Below the pieces are notes generated by a model. The model ran no database searches. It saw nothing but the letters and a program-made list of their open reading frames with translations, and was not told the DNA's origin. 64,000 nt of DNA from Membranipora membranacea (lineage: Eukaryota; Bryozoa; Gymnolaemata; Cheilostomatida; Membraniporidae), in assembly GCA_914767715.1 (NCBI GenBank), contig OU612065.1, positions 34,102,001 through 34,166,000 on the forward strand, in the 5' to 3' direction. Both the position numbers and the translations under genes were made by a program. Positions 1 through 9,990 of this stretch are shown here, one piece after another. How positions within the stretch are numbered: position 1 is the stretch's first letter; the number at the start of each line of letters is the position of its first letter.

Positions 1-99
1 TCATCAATGTTTATCTGTGGAAATAACTTGATGAAGTTGATTAGAAATTAAAGGTTGATTAAAATCCGATGTTTTAACACAGGCCACATACCGAAGCAT

Positions 100-300
100 A
101 GGCGGCGAAATTTTAGTGCCTTAGTTGCGAGGCCGCAATATCTGTGCCAAGTTGCTCTCTGTTTTCAGGCAGGTTGGAGCACACATGGGGGCCAACCAAT
201 CCCCATCAGTCGATGGACTGCAGTGGGATTTGACAACCTTCAACATTTGAATGCTGAAGGTTTGACGCTTTAACCAACTGAGCTGTCTCCTACTCATTGA
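100..300 (-). repeat. tRNA-derived SINE, decayed copy
   Basis: Read on the minus strand this begins with a tRNA-like head: a block resembling a Pol III A box around 270-290 (reverse complement of caactgagctgtctcctac) and a weakened B-box region near 215-230. The body around 140-185 (caagttgctctctg, then caggcaggttggagcaca) matches better copies at 30.08-30.29 kb and 57.59-57.79 kb and the partial one at the window end. Many substitutions separate it from them, so it is an old copy. Bases 1-99 show nothing I can name. Confidence 0.6.
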
Positions 301-2185
301 ACTACAATTTATTCATCAACAACAGGGATGACTTTTGAGGTACCAAGGCAGTATCTTTCAATTTCTTTTGTCCTGAGAACACAGAACTGTGCGGCTAATA
401 TAGCTTTGAAACAAAGTTGGTTGACAGCCTGCTTACCTTACTTAATCTCGTGCTTATCATTGTATCATTTTAAATGGTATATCTGGTATCTTGTGAGTGT
501 CCATGACGTGACATCCATAGCAAATCCCTGAAAAAATCAGAACAGTAAATGAGGAACTGAGACATCTTTGCGTAAAATTGCCCAGATCAAAATGCAGTGG
601 AACATTTATCACGTCATCCAAATTTGTCATGTGAAAGGACAACCCTATATAGCGGACAAATTAGACCAAACTCTTCAAACAGCTAAACTTAAGCTAATAG
701 TCCAAACTTTTGAGGCAGCAAAACTCAACATCGTGGTTTTTCAGTACCAAAAATACCAAACTTTGACAATTAAATGACTGCATTGCCCCTAACATTCTTC
801 TCTTCTGCTATAAAGCTCACGTAACTAAAGAGCTGATACTTAAATATTAACCTTATACCTCTGTTATTCTGCTGATGCCATATCCCCTTGAGTACATCCT
901 CAACCTCTGTTAGGTATTCCAGTATAGTTAAAGAAAGCATGCATGATGTTCTGCTCAAGCGACGAGCTCAGATATATCGTCGTCAAATATGATATTGGAT
1001 TCGAAGCACTTAGCTGATGATGGTTGCCATGACTAGGATTCAACAGTAATTTAGAGAATCTAAGAACAACAAAAAAATATTGTTGTCGTCAATCAGCAGC
1101 ATTAGCTGATGATAGATCTAAAAAGACTGGACTAGCCTGGAACCTGCCAAATAAATGATGCTATGGTGCCCACTAATGATTACTCTTAATAATAGTTTAC
1201 ATGCCCCCAACAGTCTGTGAGAGAAAAACGGTATTTAGATGACTGTCAGTTGAAAGGCCTTATTCCAGACATGATTATGTGTAACAGTCTGCCAGTTGCA
1301 GCATTTACATAGAAACATCGCTAGATTTCACTCACCCATCAGGTTCCCACGCAGAAGTCTGTGAACCACATCATGTCTCCCATATTAAAGACACCAATGT
1401 CCTCACCATCGCATACATCACCGTGAATGCTCTCAACGCATAGGGATTTGAAGTCTACAAATACATATTTAACCAATTCAACATGATAGAATCAGAGAGA
1501 AATCTATGCCATGGTTTGAATGATACCACTAGCATGGCAGAGAACATGTGACATGCAAGATAATGTATCGAAGTATCCTCAGTTGTCTGTGGCAATGTGA
1601 TGAGCTGTCCAGTTTGCAGCTCGATATTACACATATTCCAATATAGACTCGTCCACTTTACCAACATATGGGACTTCTACCATGAGGATCAATATTATAA
1701 ACTACAATGGATAGCTTAGAGACTTACACAGACATTCCTTGATCTGATCTTTAGTACGGGTTTATGGGCTGGCTGAACTCAAAAGTCTTTTAGGTTATTA
1801 TATTTTCTCTGGCTGGCAATCCTGTAAAAAATAAGTAGTACCTATACTTGTATACTTTACTGTCGGGTACTTCAGGCGACACTCTCTACAATATACCACC
1901 CTGTCTGTAGCTCAAGGTCACACCAATAGAGCTTTTCATAGCTACAGCCCTAGGAGTGGTTGGCTAAGCCCTGCGCAATCGGTTGATGACTGGAACTACC
2001 TATCGACAAACCGTATTGCCATATTGCCAAGATCTTCAACTATGGAGTTGGCAATCATCCTCTAAGTATGAAGTAAGTAGTGGGGTAAAAAAACCAAACA
2101 GGCAACTGACTCAGTCAAAGTTCAAACGTGTCTATAATAATCGTAACAATAAAATAAAATAAGTACATATATAAATAATATACTT
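301..2185. other. No recognisable gene or repeat
   Basis: Open frames here are short (70 codons or fewer), overlap on both strands and show no family motif. I see no splice-bounded coding segment, tRNA or inverted repeat. It may be intergenic or intronic sequence of a gene outside the window. Confidence 0.5.
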
Positions 2186-2268
2186 GTTTCATGTCTATAC
2201 CAACAACTTGGAGTGCTGAGTACTATAACAGTAATCAGCACTCCAAGTTGTTGGTATAGACATGAAAC
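2186..2268. repeat. Perfect 34-bp inverted repeat (hairpin)
   Basis: Bases 2186-2219 are the exact reverse complement of 2235-2268, with a 15-base loop. The arm starts gtttcatgtctatacc. No target-site duplication is visible at the outer ends, so mobility is not shown. A perfect 34-bp arm implies recent formation or active homogenisation. Confidence 0.9.
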
Positions 2269-2364
2269 GAAACAAAATTCATGGACCCATCAGTAAGTAT
2301 CACCCAAATTCATTCAGTTACTTGTCCCTACCACCTTCGTCTCAATATAATAATCATAATATAG

Positions 2365-2567
2365 CACAGGTCTACTCCAAAACCATGGGCCCCTGGGACT
2401 TACATGTCTTTACTTTGCCAATGTCCACTATCAACCACTGTTTTTTGGGTGGTTGATAGTGGACATTGGCAAAGTAAAGACATGTAAGTCCCAGGGGCCC
2501 ATGTCCAAAACCTGGGATTTTGGCAGTCAAACATTGCCAAAATCCCAGGTTTTGGAGTAGACCTGTG
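2365..2567. repeat. Nested hairpins able to form a branched cruciform
   Basis: Three inverted repeats are nested. Bases 2384-2437 are perfectly complementary to 2450-2503 (54-bp stem, 12-base loop). Bases 2504-2525 pair with 2535-2556 (22-bp stem). The outer arms 2365-2383 and 2549-2567 are also perfect complements and enclose both. The outer right arm overlaps the second hairpin, so two mutually exclusive folds are possible. No coding content is seen; a fold-back element is likely. Confidence 0.9.
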
Positions 2568-2611
2568 TAATGTATTATGTATGTATATATTATATAGCTG
2601 CCATGCCTCTA

Positions 2612-2689
2612 CTTTGCCAATGCCCAGTACAAACAATACTGGTCATTGGCATAGTAAAGCCTGTGCTGTGTGGTCCACACAGCACAGGC
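2612..2689. repeat. Two adjacent short hairpins
   Basis: Bases 2612-2629 pair with 2637-2654 with two mismatches. Bases 2659-2673 pair perfectly with 2675-2689 around one central base. The first stem shares the core ctttgccaatg with the 54-bp stem at 2384-2503, so the two hairpin groups are related by duplication. Confidence 0.8.
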
Positions 2690-3582
2690 CTTCTTGTGAC
2701 CTGTAGTTGAAGCAATGGTTTAAGTTGGTGGTGCAAGTCCAACTCCAGTGCAGGCTTTGCTCCTAGAGGGACCACAGAAAAAAACAGGAGCAGTTTTGAG
2801 AGAGAGATTGAAACATAGTAATAATTACATACTCTTCTCTAGTAAGTCTCTGGATATTCATCACTGGAGAAGTAGTCTTGCTTGTTCTTTCTTTAAAGGG
2901 CAACCAAGGTTTCGCAGCGATGCATTAATGGGCAGTAAATTATGTGCTAGGCAGCATCAGCTTTGTGCATTACGCGAAGCAAAACTCAAAGTAGTTGCTG
3001 ACTCTAAGCTGGGTAACACTTCAAATTAGGGGAGGTTCCAAGACATTGCTGTTATGATGATAGAGTACAGGCTAAATAATAACAGGAACAGGAAACTGCT
3101 CTGTGGTATTCTATTTTAGCTGAGTTTGAGTACCTGATGGATGAAATGTTTCCCAAGAACTCTGGCTGAATAATCATCCGAATTAGATTTGGTCTTTTTC
3201 CCTATTTCCCTACACGCAGAAGGTGCAATCTGCTATCAATCAATGGAAACATGTTTGAAACCTTGGTTGCCCTTTAAATTCTGTAAAAAAAGCTTTCAAA
3301 CTTTGTGCTTGCTTTTGAAATGTGACCGAATGCAAAGCTTATATATTAGCTCTCACCGAATGACCTTTACCTTTAAAGCTTAACCAAAATAGTAATGTGA
3401 AGCGAAGCAAAATAGTTCCAAACTTTTGGCAGAGAAATCCCTACAATCAATACAGTTTTAATCAATTGAGTTGCCGAAGGTATGAGTAGGACCCACTGTG
3501 CTTAAAAAAGCTTTTTTGAAATAATAATATGTAGAAATAAGGAAAAGGATCTTATGACGGATCCTGTAACCTTTACTTACTG
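2690..3582. other. No recognisable feature
   Basis: The longest frame (2748-3029, +) is 93 codons. It has no motif and starts within the flank of the hairpin cluster. Nothing else stands out. Confidence 0.5.
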
Positions 3583-3803
3583 AATATCGGAATGAGTCGG
3601 ACAGCTTAAGATGACCCTGTCCTCGGGTCATTTTCATTATGCTGGTCATTTTCATTCCAGGTCATTTTCATCTCAGGTCATTTTCATTCTGGGTCATTTT
3701 CATAGTGAATCACTATGAAAATGACCTGGTATGAAATTGACCTGCATGATGAAAATGACCCGAGGTCAGGGTCATCTTGAGCTGTCCGACTCATTCTGAT
3801 ATT
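3583..3803. mobile_element. Fold-back MITE-like element, 221 bp
   Basis: The outer 59 bases on each side are inverted copies with a few mismatches: the left starts aatatcggaatgagtcgg and the right ends ccgactcattctgatatt. The centre (3690-3724) is a perfect inverted repeat around one base. Inside, ggtcattttcat is repeated five times on the left half and its complement on the right. The whole element folds into one hairpin. I could not define a target duplication. Confidence 0.75.
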
Positions 3804-3832
3804 GGCAGGTCACAAAAAGTCTATAACCAGAA

Positions 3833-3916
3833 ATGAAAATGACCCAACCAATCAGACACCTATATGAAAATGACCCAACCAATCACACCCATGTATGAAA
3901 ATGACCCAACCAATCC
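3833..3916. repeat. Three tandem ~31-bp repeats (atgaaaatgacccaaccaat)
   Basis: The motif atgaaaatgacccaaccaat occurs at about 3833, 3863 and 3895. It is the complement of the ggtcattttcat motif in the neighbouring fold-back element and recurs at 6185-6205 and 6284-6310, so these stretches share an origin. Confidence 0.75.
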
Positions 3917-3994
3917 CTGAGGGTGTTACAACATAGTATTTAACTTTTGTCATAGTTAAAGGTAAAGTATGGAATATATACACAGCTATGGTAG

Positions 3995-4020
3995 TAATGA
4001 ACTAAACCTTTAGTTCATTG
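3995..4020. mobile_element. 26-bp minimal MITE with 7-bp target duplication
   Basis: The core 3996-4019 is a palindrome, aatgaactaaac meeting its complement. It is flanked on both sides by atggtag (3988-3994 and 4021-4027). The arm sequence equals the terminal inverted repeat of the 814-bp element at 8563-9376, which also has a 7-bp duplication. What remains is essentially two termini with no interior. Confidence 0.75.
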
Positions 4021-4027
4021 ATGGTAG

Positions 4028-4496
4028 GCTATCTGGGGTGGGGTTATGGACCCCCCACTCCTGCCTGCCTACCAGTTCACCAATTCAAGAATTGTCATTT
4101 TTCTGTTAGAAGATTCAAAATATGTGGTGACACCTATTTGACAGGTGACACTACTATCGACAGCCAGAGGTTTTTAGCAGAGATCACATCATTTTTCTTG
4201 TTGTAATTTAACCATAGGTTAAATCAAAATGAACTCAACCATGGCCCTTGCATATGTATGTGTATATTTAATAAATAAATATGTATTGTGTGTCTGGAAT
4301 ACTTTCCCATGCACAACAACATTTTCATGTACCAATCCAATCTTATCGCCTGTTGATTGTTATAATAACCAAACCAAAACAAGTTGATTCTGTGTTGAGA
4401 AATCAAGTGAAGGCCAGCTGTGGACGCCATCACCTGGCTTAGGGAAGTTGGCGTCTCCACATCTAGTCTGATCAGGGAGAATGGAAGGTCTGATCA
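4028..4496. other. No recognisable feature
   Basis: Only short frames without motifs occur in this stretch. Confidence 0.45.
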
Positions 4497-4726
4497 CATT
4501 CTATAGTTCGAGGATTCTGTCAGTGAACTCATACGCGGCTCCAAGTTGGTTTCCATACTTGTCAAAAGGGGACAAGGAGAGACTTGAAGGGCTTGAGAAA
4601 GTATGCCTTAAGTGTTGTCCTTAAATCTTGCCATATGTAGAATGTGATGATGAGCGGCTTGCGGCATTGAATTTAACAGAACATCTGATACCCCAACTAT
4701 TGAATTGTATTGTATGTGAATTTTGA
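4497..4726 (+). pseudogene. LINE reverse transcriptase, C-terminal fragment
   Basis: The + strand reads GLITFYSSRILSVNSYAAPS, then a segment with W, LSKGDKERLEGLEKVC, one in-frame stop at about 4623, then ECDDERLAALNLTEHL. This matches the thumb and connection region of CR1/Jockey-type LINE reverse transcriptases, where a SYAAPVW-like motif precedes LExLQ. The catalytic domain is missing, so this is a 5'-truncated relic. A related fragment lies at 56424-56777 on the other strand. Confidence 0.65.
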
Positions 4727-4777
4727 ACCATCTATCATTGCAATAACCATCACATTAGGCTTATGAGTTGTTGTGTC

Positions 4778-4990
4778 TCATAAGAAACTGATAAAGCTGT
4801 TCTTTCTCTTCTCAGCCCTACACTTTTCAGCTCTATAAATCATAGGTCTGCAAGAGGATGTTCTACAAGTGTTGAATCTTATACGACAAAATCGATGGCT
4901 CGGATTGTTGCTAATCATTTTAAAATAATTTTGTGACATAGAAAATAAAAATTCATTGACAGTAGTCAAGTTTAGAAGTGATAACCGTTC
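4778..4990 (-). pseudogene. LINE 3'-terminal coding fragment, opposite orientation
   Basis: The minus strand reads NEFLFSMSQNYFKMISNNPS and ends RAEKCRAEKRKNSFISFL. This is the basic, serine-rich tail usual at the extreme C-terminus of the LINE family seen just to the left. The two fragments face each other tail to tail, so they are separate insertions or an inverted pair. No intact frame links them. Confidence 0.5.
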
Positions 4991-6184
4991 TTCATAACAT
5001 TCAATATCAGTATAAATAATCTTAGTGGCTGTCTTTTGGCAGTGTTCGAGAATAAACTATGTCCATAATGTAGCAGAGCACACCAGGCATCCATTTCACC
5101 ATTACCTACATTCAAACCCTGTCACATCACCAAAACCCCGGCCCTCCCTTAATTCAACACAGCTCTTTGCGGAAAAAGCCTTATTTATAAATACACCTAA
5201 ATACATCAATACCTTTTTTCTTATTGTTTCTTTTTTTGTTGTTGTTTACAAATACAATGGTCATATTTGCTTCTTGAATTGATCGGTGTTTAATATCATA
5301 TATCAAAATTTCAAACTAAAAAAACCAAGAAGCATAGAAACAGAAATCATAATTCAATAAGAAATTACATAGCGAAAATACTATTGCTGTTCGAAGCGCT
5401 TCTATAGTCCTTATTATATGTTGTGCAGTAGCGTCTGGATTGACAATCTATCACAAATTCGTTTGTAAAGTGACATTTATCATGTATATATCTGAGAGAG
5501 AGGGTCTTACGTTGATTAGTCATCAGAGTGTTAATCGTAGAGGGGTGAGAACAATGCTCGATATCAGCTATAACATCACATTTAGTCAGTAAATGACCTT
5601 TGTGGTTGCCAATGATTGATGACTGAATTGGAGTAATCATTTGCTTGTTTGAGGACAAAAGTGACAAACGCACACAACATGACACCATGTGCAAAATGTA
5701 ACAAAACTCTGCACAAAATGTGACAACGTGCAAAACCCAACAACAATACAAAATTCCTTAACTATTTATCGCTTTCTGTTGCCATCATCGCTAGAAAATT
5801 GGAGTATGTGACGAGCCACATGACTGTCAAAGATATTACAGCAATCGGATAGCCTTGCCCCAGTAATTTCACCTGCAATAACACGCAAATAATATATGCT
5901 ACTCAATGCTAATGTTGAAGTTAATATGTTTAGAGAATTATGAATAGTCATCAAAAAGTTAGGAATTCAGATTATGTTTTGACTTTTGAGCTGCTGAAAA
6001 TATCTTAAGATATCAAAAATACACAATGCTGCTATGTTATAGACAGCAAAATGTGTGGTGTATTCTTACTATGTATATTTTATCATAAAAACGATACTGT
6101 ATGTCCACCATAAAATCAATGAAGCAGGTTCATTGATGAAGAGTCAACATAATAGCAGCTGTTACCAAAGTGAAACTGTCTGAT
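4991..6184. other. No confident gene; one unassigned 128-codon frame
   Basis: A minus-strand frame at 5365-5751 encodes 128 residues rich in C, H and S, with no motif I recognise and no clear splice or start context. It could be chance. The rest is AT-rich, with T-runs near 5215-5240. I make no functional call. Confidence 0.35.
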
Positions 6185-6312
6185 TGGTTGGGTCATTTTC
6201 ATTTCCGGTTATAGACTGATTTAATCTCCTTGCACCATTTTATATATGTCAAGGTCAACTTAAGGTTGTTTTCTTACTCAGGTTATTTTCATTCTGGGTC
6301 ATTTTCAATGTT
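6185..6312. repeat. Dispersed ggtcattttcat repeats
   Basis: The motif gattggttgggtcattttca at 6181-6201 and tctgggtcattttcaatg at 6293-6311 are inverted relatives of the 3.83-3.92 kb tandem repeats. They abut the left end of the LTR copy beginning at 6325. Confidence 0.6.
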
Positions 6313-6324
6313 TTCCGATTCGTC

Positions 6325-6898
6325 TCTTCAATCAAGGTCACGGTCAAGTCAGTCTCCGTCATATATAGGTCAGGGCAGCTGATGATAACTCCTTAGTATG
6401 TACAGAGATGACAATTCCAAGATACATGTACAAAGTACATGTATGACAACATGACAATAAACCTTATGATAGGACTACTCCACATGCCCTTACTATTATA
6501 TATGTATGTTGAGCTTTATTATTTTTTCCTCCTAAAACCATTTGTGGGTGGTACACTGGAGTGAAATTACAAGATTAAAAAAGACAGGGCTCTAATAAAA
6601 ACATATAGGTCAGTAAGAACAAACAGTAAGGCATTATAACACCTTAGAAAAATTATAAAAGAAGCTATTTTGCAGTTTTGTAGTCCTGCAAACAGGCATG
6701 AATGTCACGAGATACACGGGTACTTCTGCTCTCCTTTCTGATGATCAGCTTGTTAGTGGGTGGGTGTCTTGTTTACGGACTCGTAATATCAGCTTAGAGC
6801 ATTGGTCTTGCATGAATAGCTTGATAGGTGGCATACCACACTCACAAATGTTTTTTGACACATACTCTATAACCCTAACAGGGTTGAGAGACTTCACA
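6325..6898 (-). repeat. 3' LTR copy with ~370-bp insertion
   Basis: Bases 6325-6469 match 9662-9806 with few substitutions, and 6849-6898 match about 9826-9874. The stretch between them is present only here and holds a 118-codon + frame with no motif. The right copy instead carries a small duplication of gataggactac. Confidence 0.6.
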
Positions 6899-6920
6899 TG
6901 CCCTTTCTTTGAGAAAGGGA
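6899..6920 (-). promoter_or_regulatory. Candidate polypurine tract
   Basis: Read on the minus strand, tctcaaagaaagggca immediately precedes TGTGAAGT, the start of the 3' LTR. Placement and composition fit a plus-strand primer, although the tract is interrupted by pyrimidines. Confidence 0.45.
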
Positions 6921-7092
6921 CGTTTACTCATACTCTGCGGCCCACCATCAGGGTTAGCACACAACAACAGAGACTACCGACAAATGTCAGCAATCACACA
7001 AGCAATAACGAAAAGGATGTCAACTTAAAACAAGTATGTTTACTTACAAGGTGACAACAGCTCTTCACTAGGGTAGAATTTACAGAGTGAAG

Positions 7093-8355
7093 TTATCTCC
7101 GCCAATTACTATCACTACTACCTGAGCTCTGCCTAGGTGGAGAGCGGTCATCACATGATTTTCTTTTAGTTCGCACTTTGTACCTTTGGTCTGAGCTCCC
7201 ATTTACTCTACAACTGCAATCTCTTGCTGAGATGCCTTCACGCAAACAAAACCTACATCTATAAACATCAGTACAATCCTGCTGGTGATGTGACATCCTT
7301 TGACATCTGAAACACCGGCCTTCAGGACAGTAACGCGCAATATGATCATTTTTATGACGTATATAACAGCCAGAATGATGGCGACTACCATGACTTACAT
7401 TTCTCTTTTCATGGTCAGGTGAATGGTAATCATCATGATCACTCCCACCATCACCATCATAACGATTGTTGTCACTACAAAATCTCTTGTTGTCAGAACC
7501 TCGATTAGAATGGTTATAAGCATCATGATAAGTATTACTTACACTACTCTCATCACTTCTCTCTCGGTGTGGACTACACTTCACTTCACCAACACGCTCC
7601 TGTATAACAGTAATATTTGGTACTACATTGATTGGATCACAAACTACACTAGACTCAGCGTGTACTTCAACTTTAACAGGTATTTTAGCAGGAACCTGTT
7701 TACTCTCTGACAGCGCATAAGTCGGGTCTAATCTATTTAAGGCATTCAAAGACTCTTGCGCAGCTAGTCTTGCCCTTAACACTTTGTTGATCTTGACCCG
7801 GTTCAACTCATCATCAGCCATCATCTCAAACTTCAATTTTGAGTTACGCAAACCTCTTACTGCGATCAACAATGCAAATCTTTCTCTGACATTGCCACCA
7901 GAGAAATCACATTGTCTACTCAGTCCTTCAACACGCAGATGATAAGCGCGTTCATCTTCATTGTCAAGTTGTTGACAGGTAACAAACTTGTCCAACTTAA
8001 CATACTCAGAGTCGTCATGCTCAAAGTGATCTCTCAACAAGTTCCATACATCTAAGAACTCCAAAGATGTGGAAAACAAGTCAACACCAAGTGACGACAC
8101 TACTTCACGAGCATCACTGCCCATACACCAGAGCAAAGACGCCAGCTTTGCATCTTCACCGAAGCGAGGCACCCTCACTTTTTCGGTAACTCTAGAACCA
8201 CCAGTGCCAGTAGTCACATCTTCGATGTCATAGCCAAGTTCAATCGACTTCATTCTTAAAGCCAGATTAAACTCAACAGACCACCGCTTAAATGACCCAT
8301 GGACATTGGATGAGTCTACAACAAACACAGGTAGACTAGCAAAGATACTAGCCAT
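7093..8355 (-). CDS. Retrotransposon Gag-like protein with zinc knuckles
   Basis: About 420 codons, uninterrupted. I prefer the methionine at 8355 (sequence gccATGg, strong context) to the upstream one at 8379. The N-terminal half, with blocks such as FLDVWNLLRDHFEHDD, LDKFVTCQQLDNEDERAYHL and FALLIAVRGL, resembles the capsid region of Ty3-type Gag. The middle is rich in H, D, S and N. Near the C-terminus are three CCHC-type knuckles: the second (CFRCQRMSHHQQDC) is intact, the first has R for the second cysteine, and the third has I for the histidine. In an LTR element Gag forms the particle and binds RNA. No pol follows. A long intact frame with damaged knuckles suggests recent insertion or a kept function; transposon Gag is more likely than a domesticated gene. 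Confidence 0.75.
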   Translation of the reverse strand: MASIFASLPVFVVDSSNVHGSFKRWSVEFNLALRMKSIELGYDIEDVTTGTGGSRVTEKVRVPRFGEDAKLASLLWCMGSDAREVVSSLGVDLFSTSLEFLDVWNLLRDHFEHDDSEYVKLDKFVTCQQLDNEDERAYHLRVEGLSRQCDFSGGNVRERFALLIAVRGLRNSKLKFEMMADDELNRVKINKVLRARLAAQESLNALNRLDPTYALSESKQVPAKIPVKVEVHAESSVVCDPINVVPNITVIQERVGEVKCSPHRERSDESSVSNTYHDAYNHSNRGSDNKRFCSDNNRYDGDGGSDHDDYHSPDHEKRNVSHGSRHHSGCYIRHKNDHIARYCPEGRCFRCQRMSHHQQDCTDVYRCRFCLREGISARDCSCRVNGSSDQRYKVRTKRKSCDDRSPPRQSSGSSDSNWRR

Positions 8356-8562
8356 GGCACGAGTGTACAACCTACACAATAGTAAGCTAGGGTATACTCA
8401 AGCGACACAAGTTCAAACTGTATTCAAGAACTCAAAGAAAACTTTTACTCAAATTTCCAGCCAAAATTTGTGAACAAAGATGGAGGAAAATATCTTTTGT
8501 TGTTTGATTTTTGGATGTTTCACTTCTCATACACCTTGGCGACACTTCCTCCTCACCTAAAC

Positions 8563-9376
8563 CAATGAACTAAACCTCCAGGAAGAACAACTCATAGTTA
8601 AGCTGGCTGCTGATTGGCTAATTCCAAAAAATTTAAAAATGATGTGCATGCATAAATAATGGTCACTTGAAATTAGAGAGTGATCAGTAAAAAATGGAAT
8701 TGCAATGTTGAGTAATTGTTTATGTTGAAACATGGTTATGAGGGATAACAGGACTCATACCTTCAACTGCCTGTCCAACATTCCATGATTTAGAGTCAGA
8801 TGACACATTCCTCAGCATATCTTGCTTGTATATGCTGATGTTAATGGGTTTTTCATCATTTTACAATCAAAATTTGAATGTTCAATGTATTTACCTGCAA
8901 GGTATATGTTCTCTGCAATATAGCCTATAGCTCCATGTTTTTAGATTGATCAATTATGGGTTCTGCATAGGATTTATAGAGTGAAAAATTAACATTTTAA
9001 TGACTTTTCTCTGGATTATTTTTGAGGTTTAAGCATTGTGTATCTGAAAAGGATGGCATCTCAACTGTCAATGAGCATCTTCTCTATAGTCCCATGTCTC
9101 AGTTTAGTGAAATAAACCATCAGTTATGAGAATATTTGGTGTCAACACCATGGCCATCAAGCCTCATCACTAAGCAAATTCAAAGAATTGCGGTTTTTTT
9201 CTAGTGAGTCAGTGTATTCAGTGTAACCCACCCCTAATTGCTACCAAAGAACTTGGGCTATCATGGAGTTATGTTTCCAATTTAGTGTGTTTTTGAGAGG
9301 ACAACTCTGAACCATCTGCGCACAACTCAATTGGTCATGTGACTGCAGTTGTTCTTTCGGGAGGTTTAGTTCATTG
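8563..9376. mobile_element. 814-bp TIR element with 7-bp target duplication
   Basis: The ends are inverted repeats: CAATGAACTAAACCTCC extended to about 30 bases, with two mismatches between ends. Both sides carry cctaaac (8556-8562 and 9377-9383). No transposase frame is visible inside, so it is non-autonomous. A 7-bp duplication is unusual; P-like (7-8) or hAT-like (8) superfamilies are the nearest fits. It lies between the gag frame and the 5' LTR and so inserted into that element. Confidence 0.8.
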
Positions 9377-9399
9377 CCTAAACTAGGGCTTTCCACTCC

Positions 9400-9560
9400 T
9401 AGTTAGTAACTCACCTAAACACCTTTTCTACACACCTTTTTCTCCTTACTCCTCTCCTCAATAACACCTTATCTCCTACTCATTCACCTCTCCTACACAC
9501 CTCTCTTTCTTCTCTACACCTCTCCTAGCACTTCACCTTCACCTCTCCTAAGTATATCTC
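9400..9560. repeat. Pyrimidine-rich low-complexity tract
   Basis: Repeated cacctctcctacac-like units make a C/T-dominated strand of about 150 bases. I see no coding potential or regulatory motif. Confidence 0.6.
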
Positions 9561-9661
9561 ACAACTGACACCATGTTGCGAAGTTGGGTTCTAATCAGGA
9601 TGGCAAGATATAAGGCAGTCTACTCACCATGAAAGTCAGTAGACAAGTGCTCATGTGTGTT

Positions 9662-9874
9662 TCTTCAATCAAGGTCACGGTCAAGTCAGTCTCTGTCATA
9701 TTTTGGTCAGGGCAGCTGATGATAACTCCTTAGTATGTACAGAGAGGACAACTCCAAGATACATGTACAAAGTGCATGTATGACAACATGACAACAAACC
9801 TTATGATAGGACTACGATAGGACTACTTTTTTGACACATACTCTATAACCCTAACAGGGTTGAGAGACTTCACA
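9662..9874 (-). repeat. 5' LTR copy of the gag-only element
   Basis: A 213-bp direct repeat of the sequence flanking the gag frame on its other side. A recognisable tRNA primer-binding site next to its inner edge (about 9640-9661) was not found, which weakens the LTR reading. Confidence 0.5.
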
Positions 9875-9883
9875 CTTTACTAA

Positions 9884-9990
9884 TTGGGGCCAAGTTTCAT
9901 TGCATCGGGCCAAGTTTTATATTTGGGGCCAAGTTTGGCGGGTAGGTACGAAAAACCGAACCACGAACTCACGAACTACGAACCCTCTAA
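9884..9990. repeat. Dispersed repeat, ggggccaagttt / cgaaccacgaac family
   Basis: Three ggggccaagttt-like units are followed by acgaaaaaccgaaccacgaa. An inverted relative flanks the 364-bp element at 15110-15145 and 15519-15565. This copy lacks that element and so preserves its empty target site. Confidence 0.65.

Larger units (their letters stand above)
6325..9874 (-). mobile_element. Non-autonomous gag-only LTR retrotransposon
   Basis: Two direct repeats flank a minus-strand gag frame: 9662-9874 (5' LTR) and 6325-6898 (3' LTR, enlarged by about 370 bases at 6470-6848). Both copies end at the same base, acttcaca, so the element reads TGTGAAGT at its 5' edge. A purine-rich tract sits just upstream of the 3' LTR. 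No protease, reverse transcriptase or integrase is present between the repeats, so replication would have to be in trans. The left LTR edge is not TG/CA-like and I found no target duplication, so the boundaries are tentative. Confidence 0.5.

Noticed and set aside
5365-5751. 128-codon minus frame as a gene
   Set aside because: No recognised domain, no supporting splice or start context, and no second copy. Kept only as a note.
6325-6898. Host gene exon from the 118-codon plus frame at 6698-7054
   Set aside because: Lies across the proposed 3' LTR and polypurine tract, has no motif and no convincing splice sites.
7203-7710. Frames overlapping the gag gene on both strands (7203-7391 minus, 7423-7710 plus)
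   Set aside because: They lie inside the 420-codon gag frame, have no motif, and come from the repetitive His/Asp codons.
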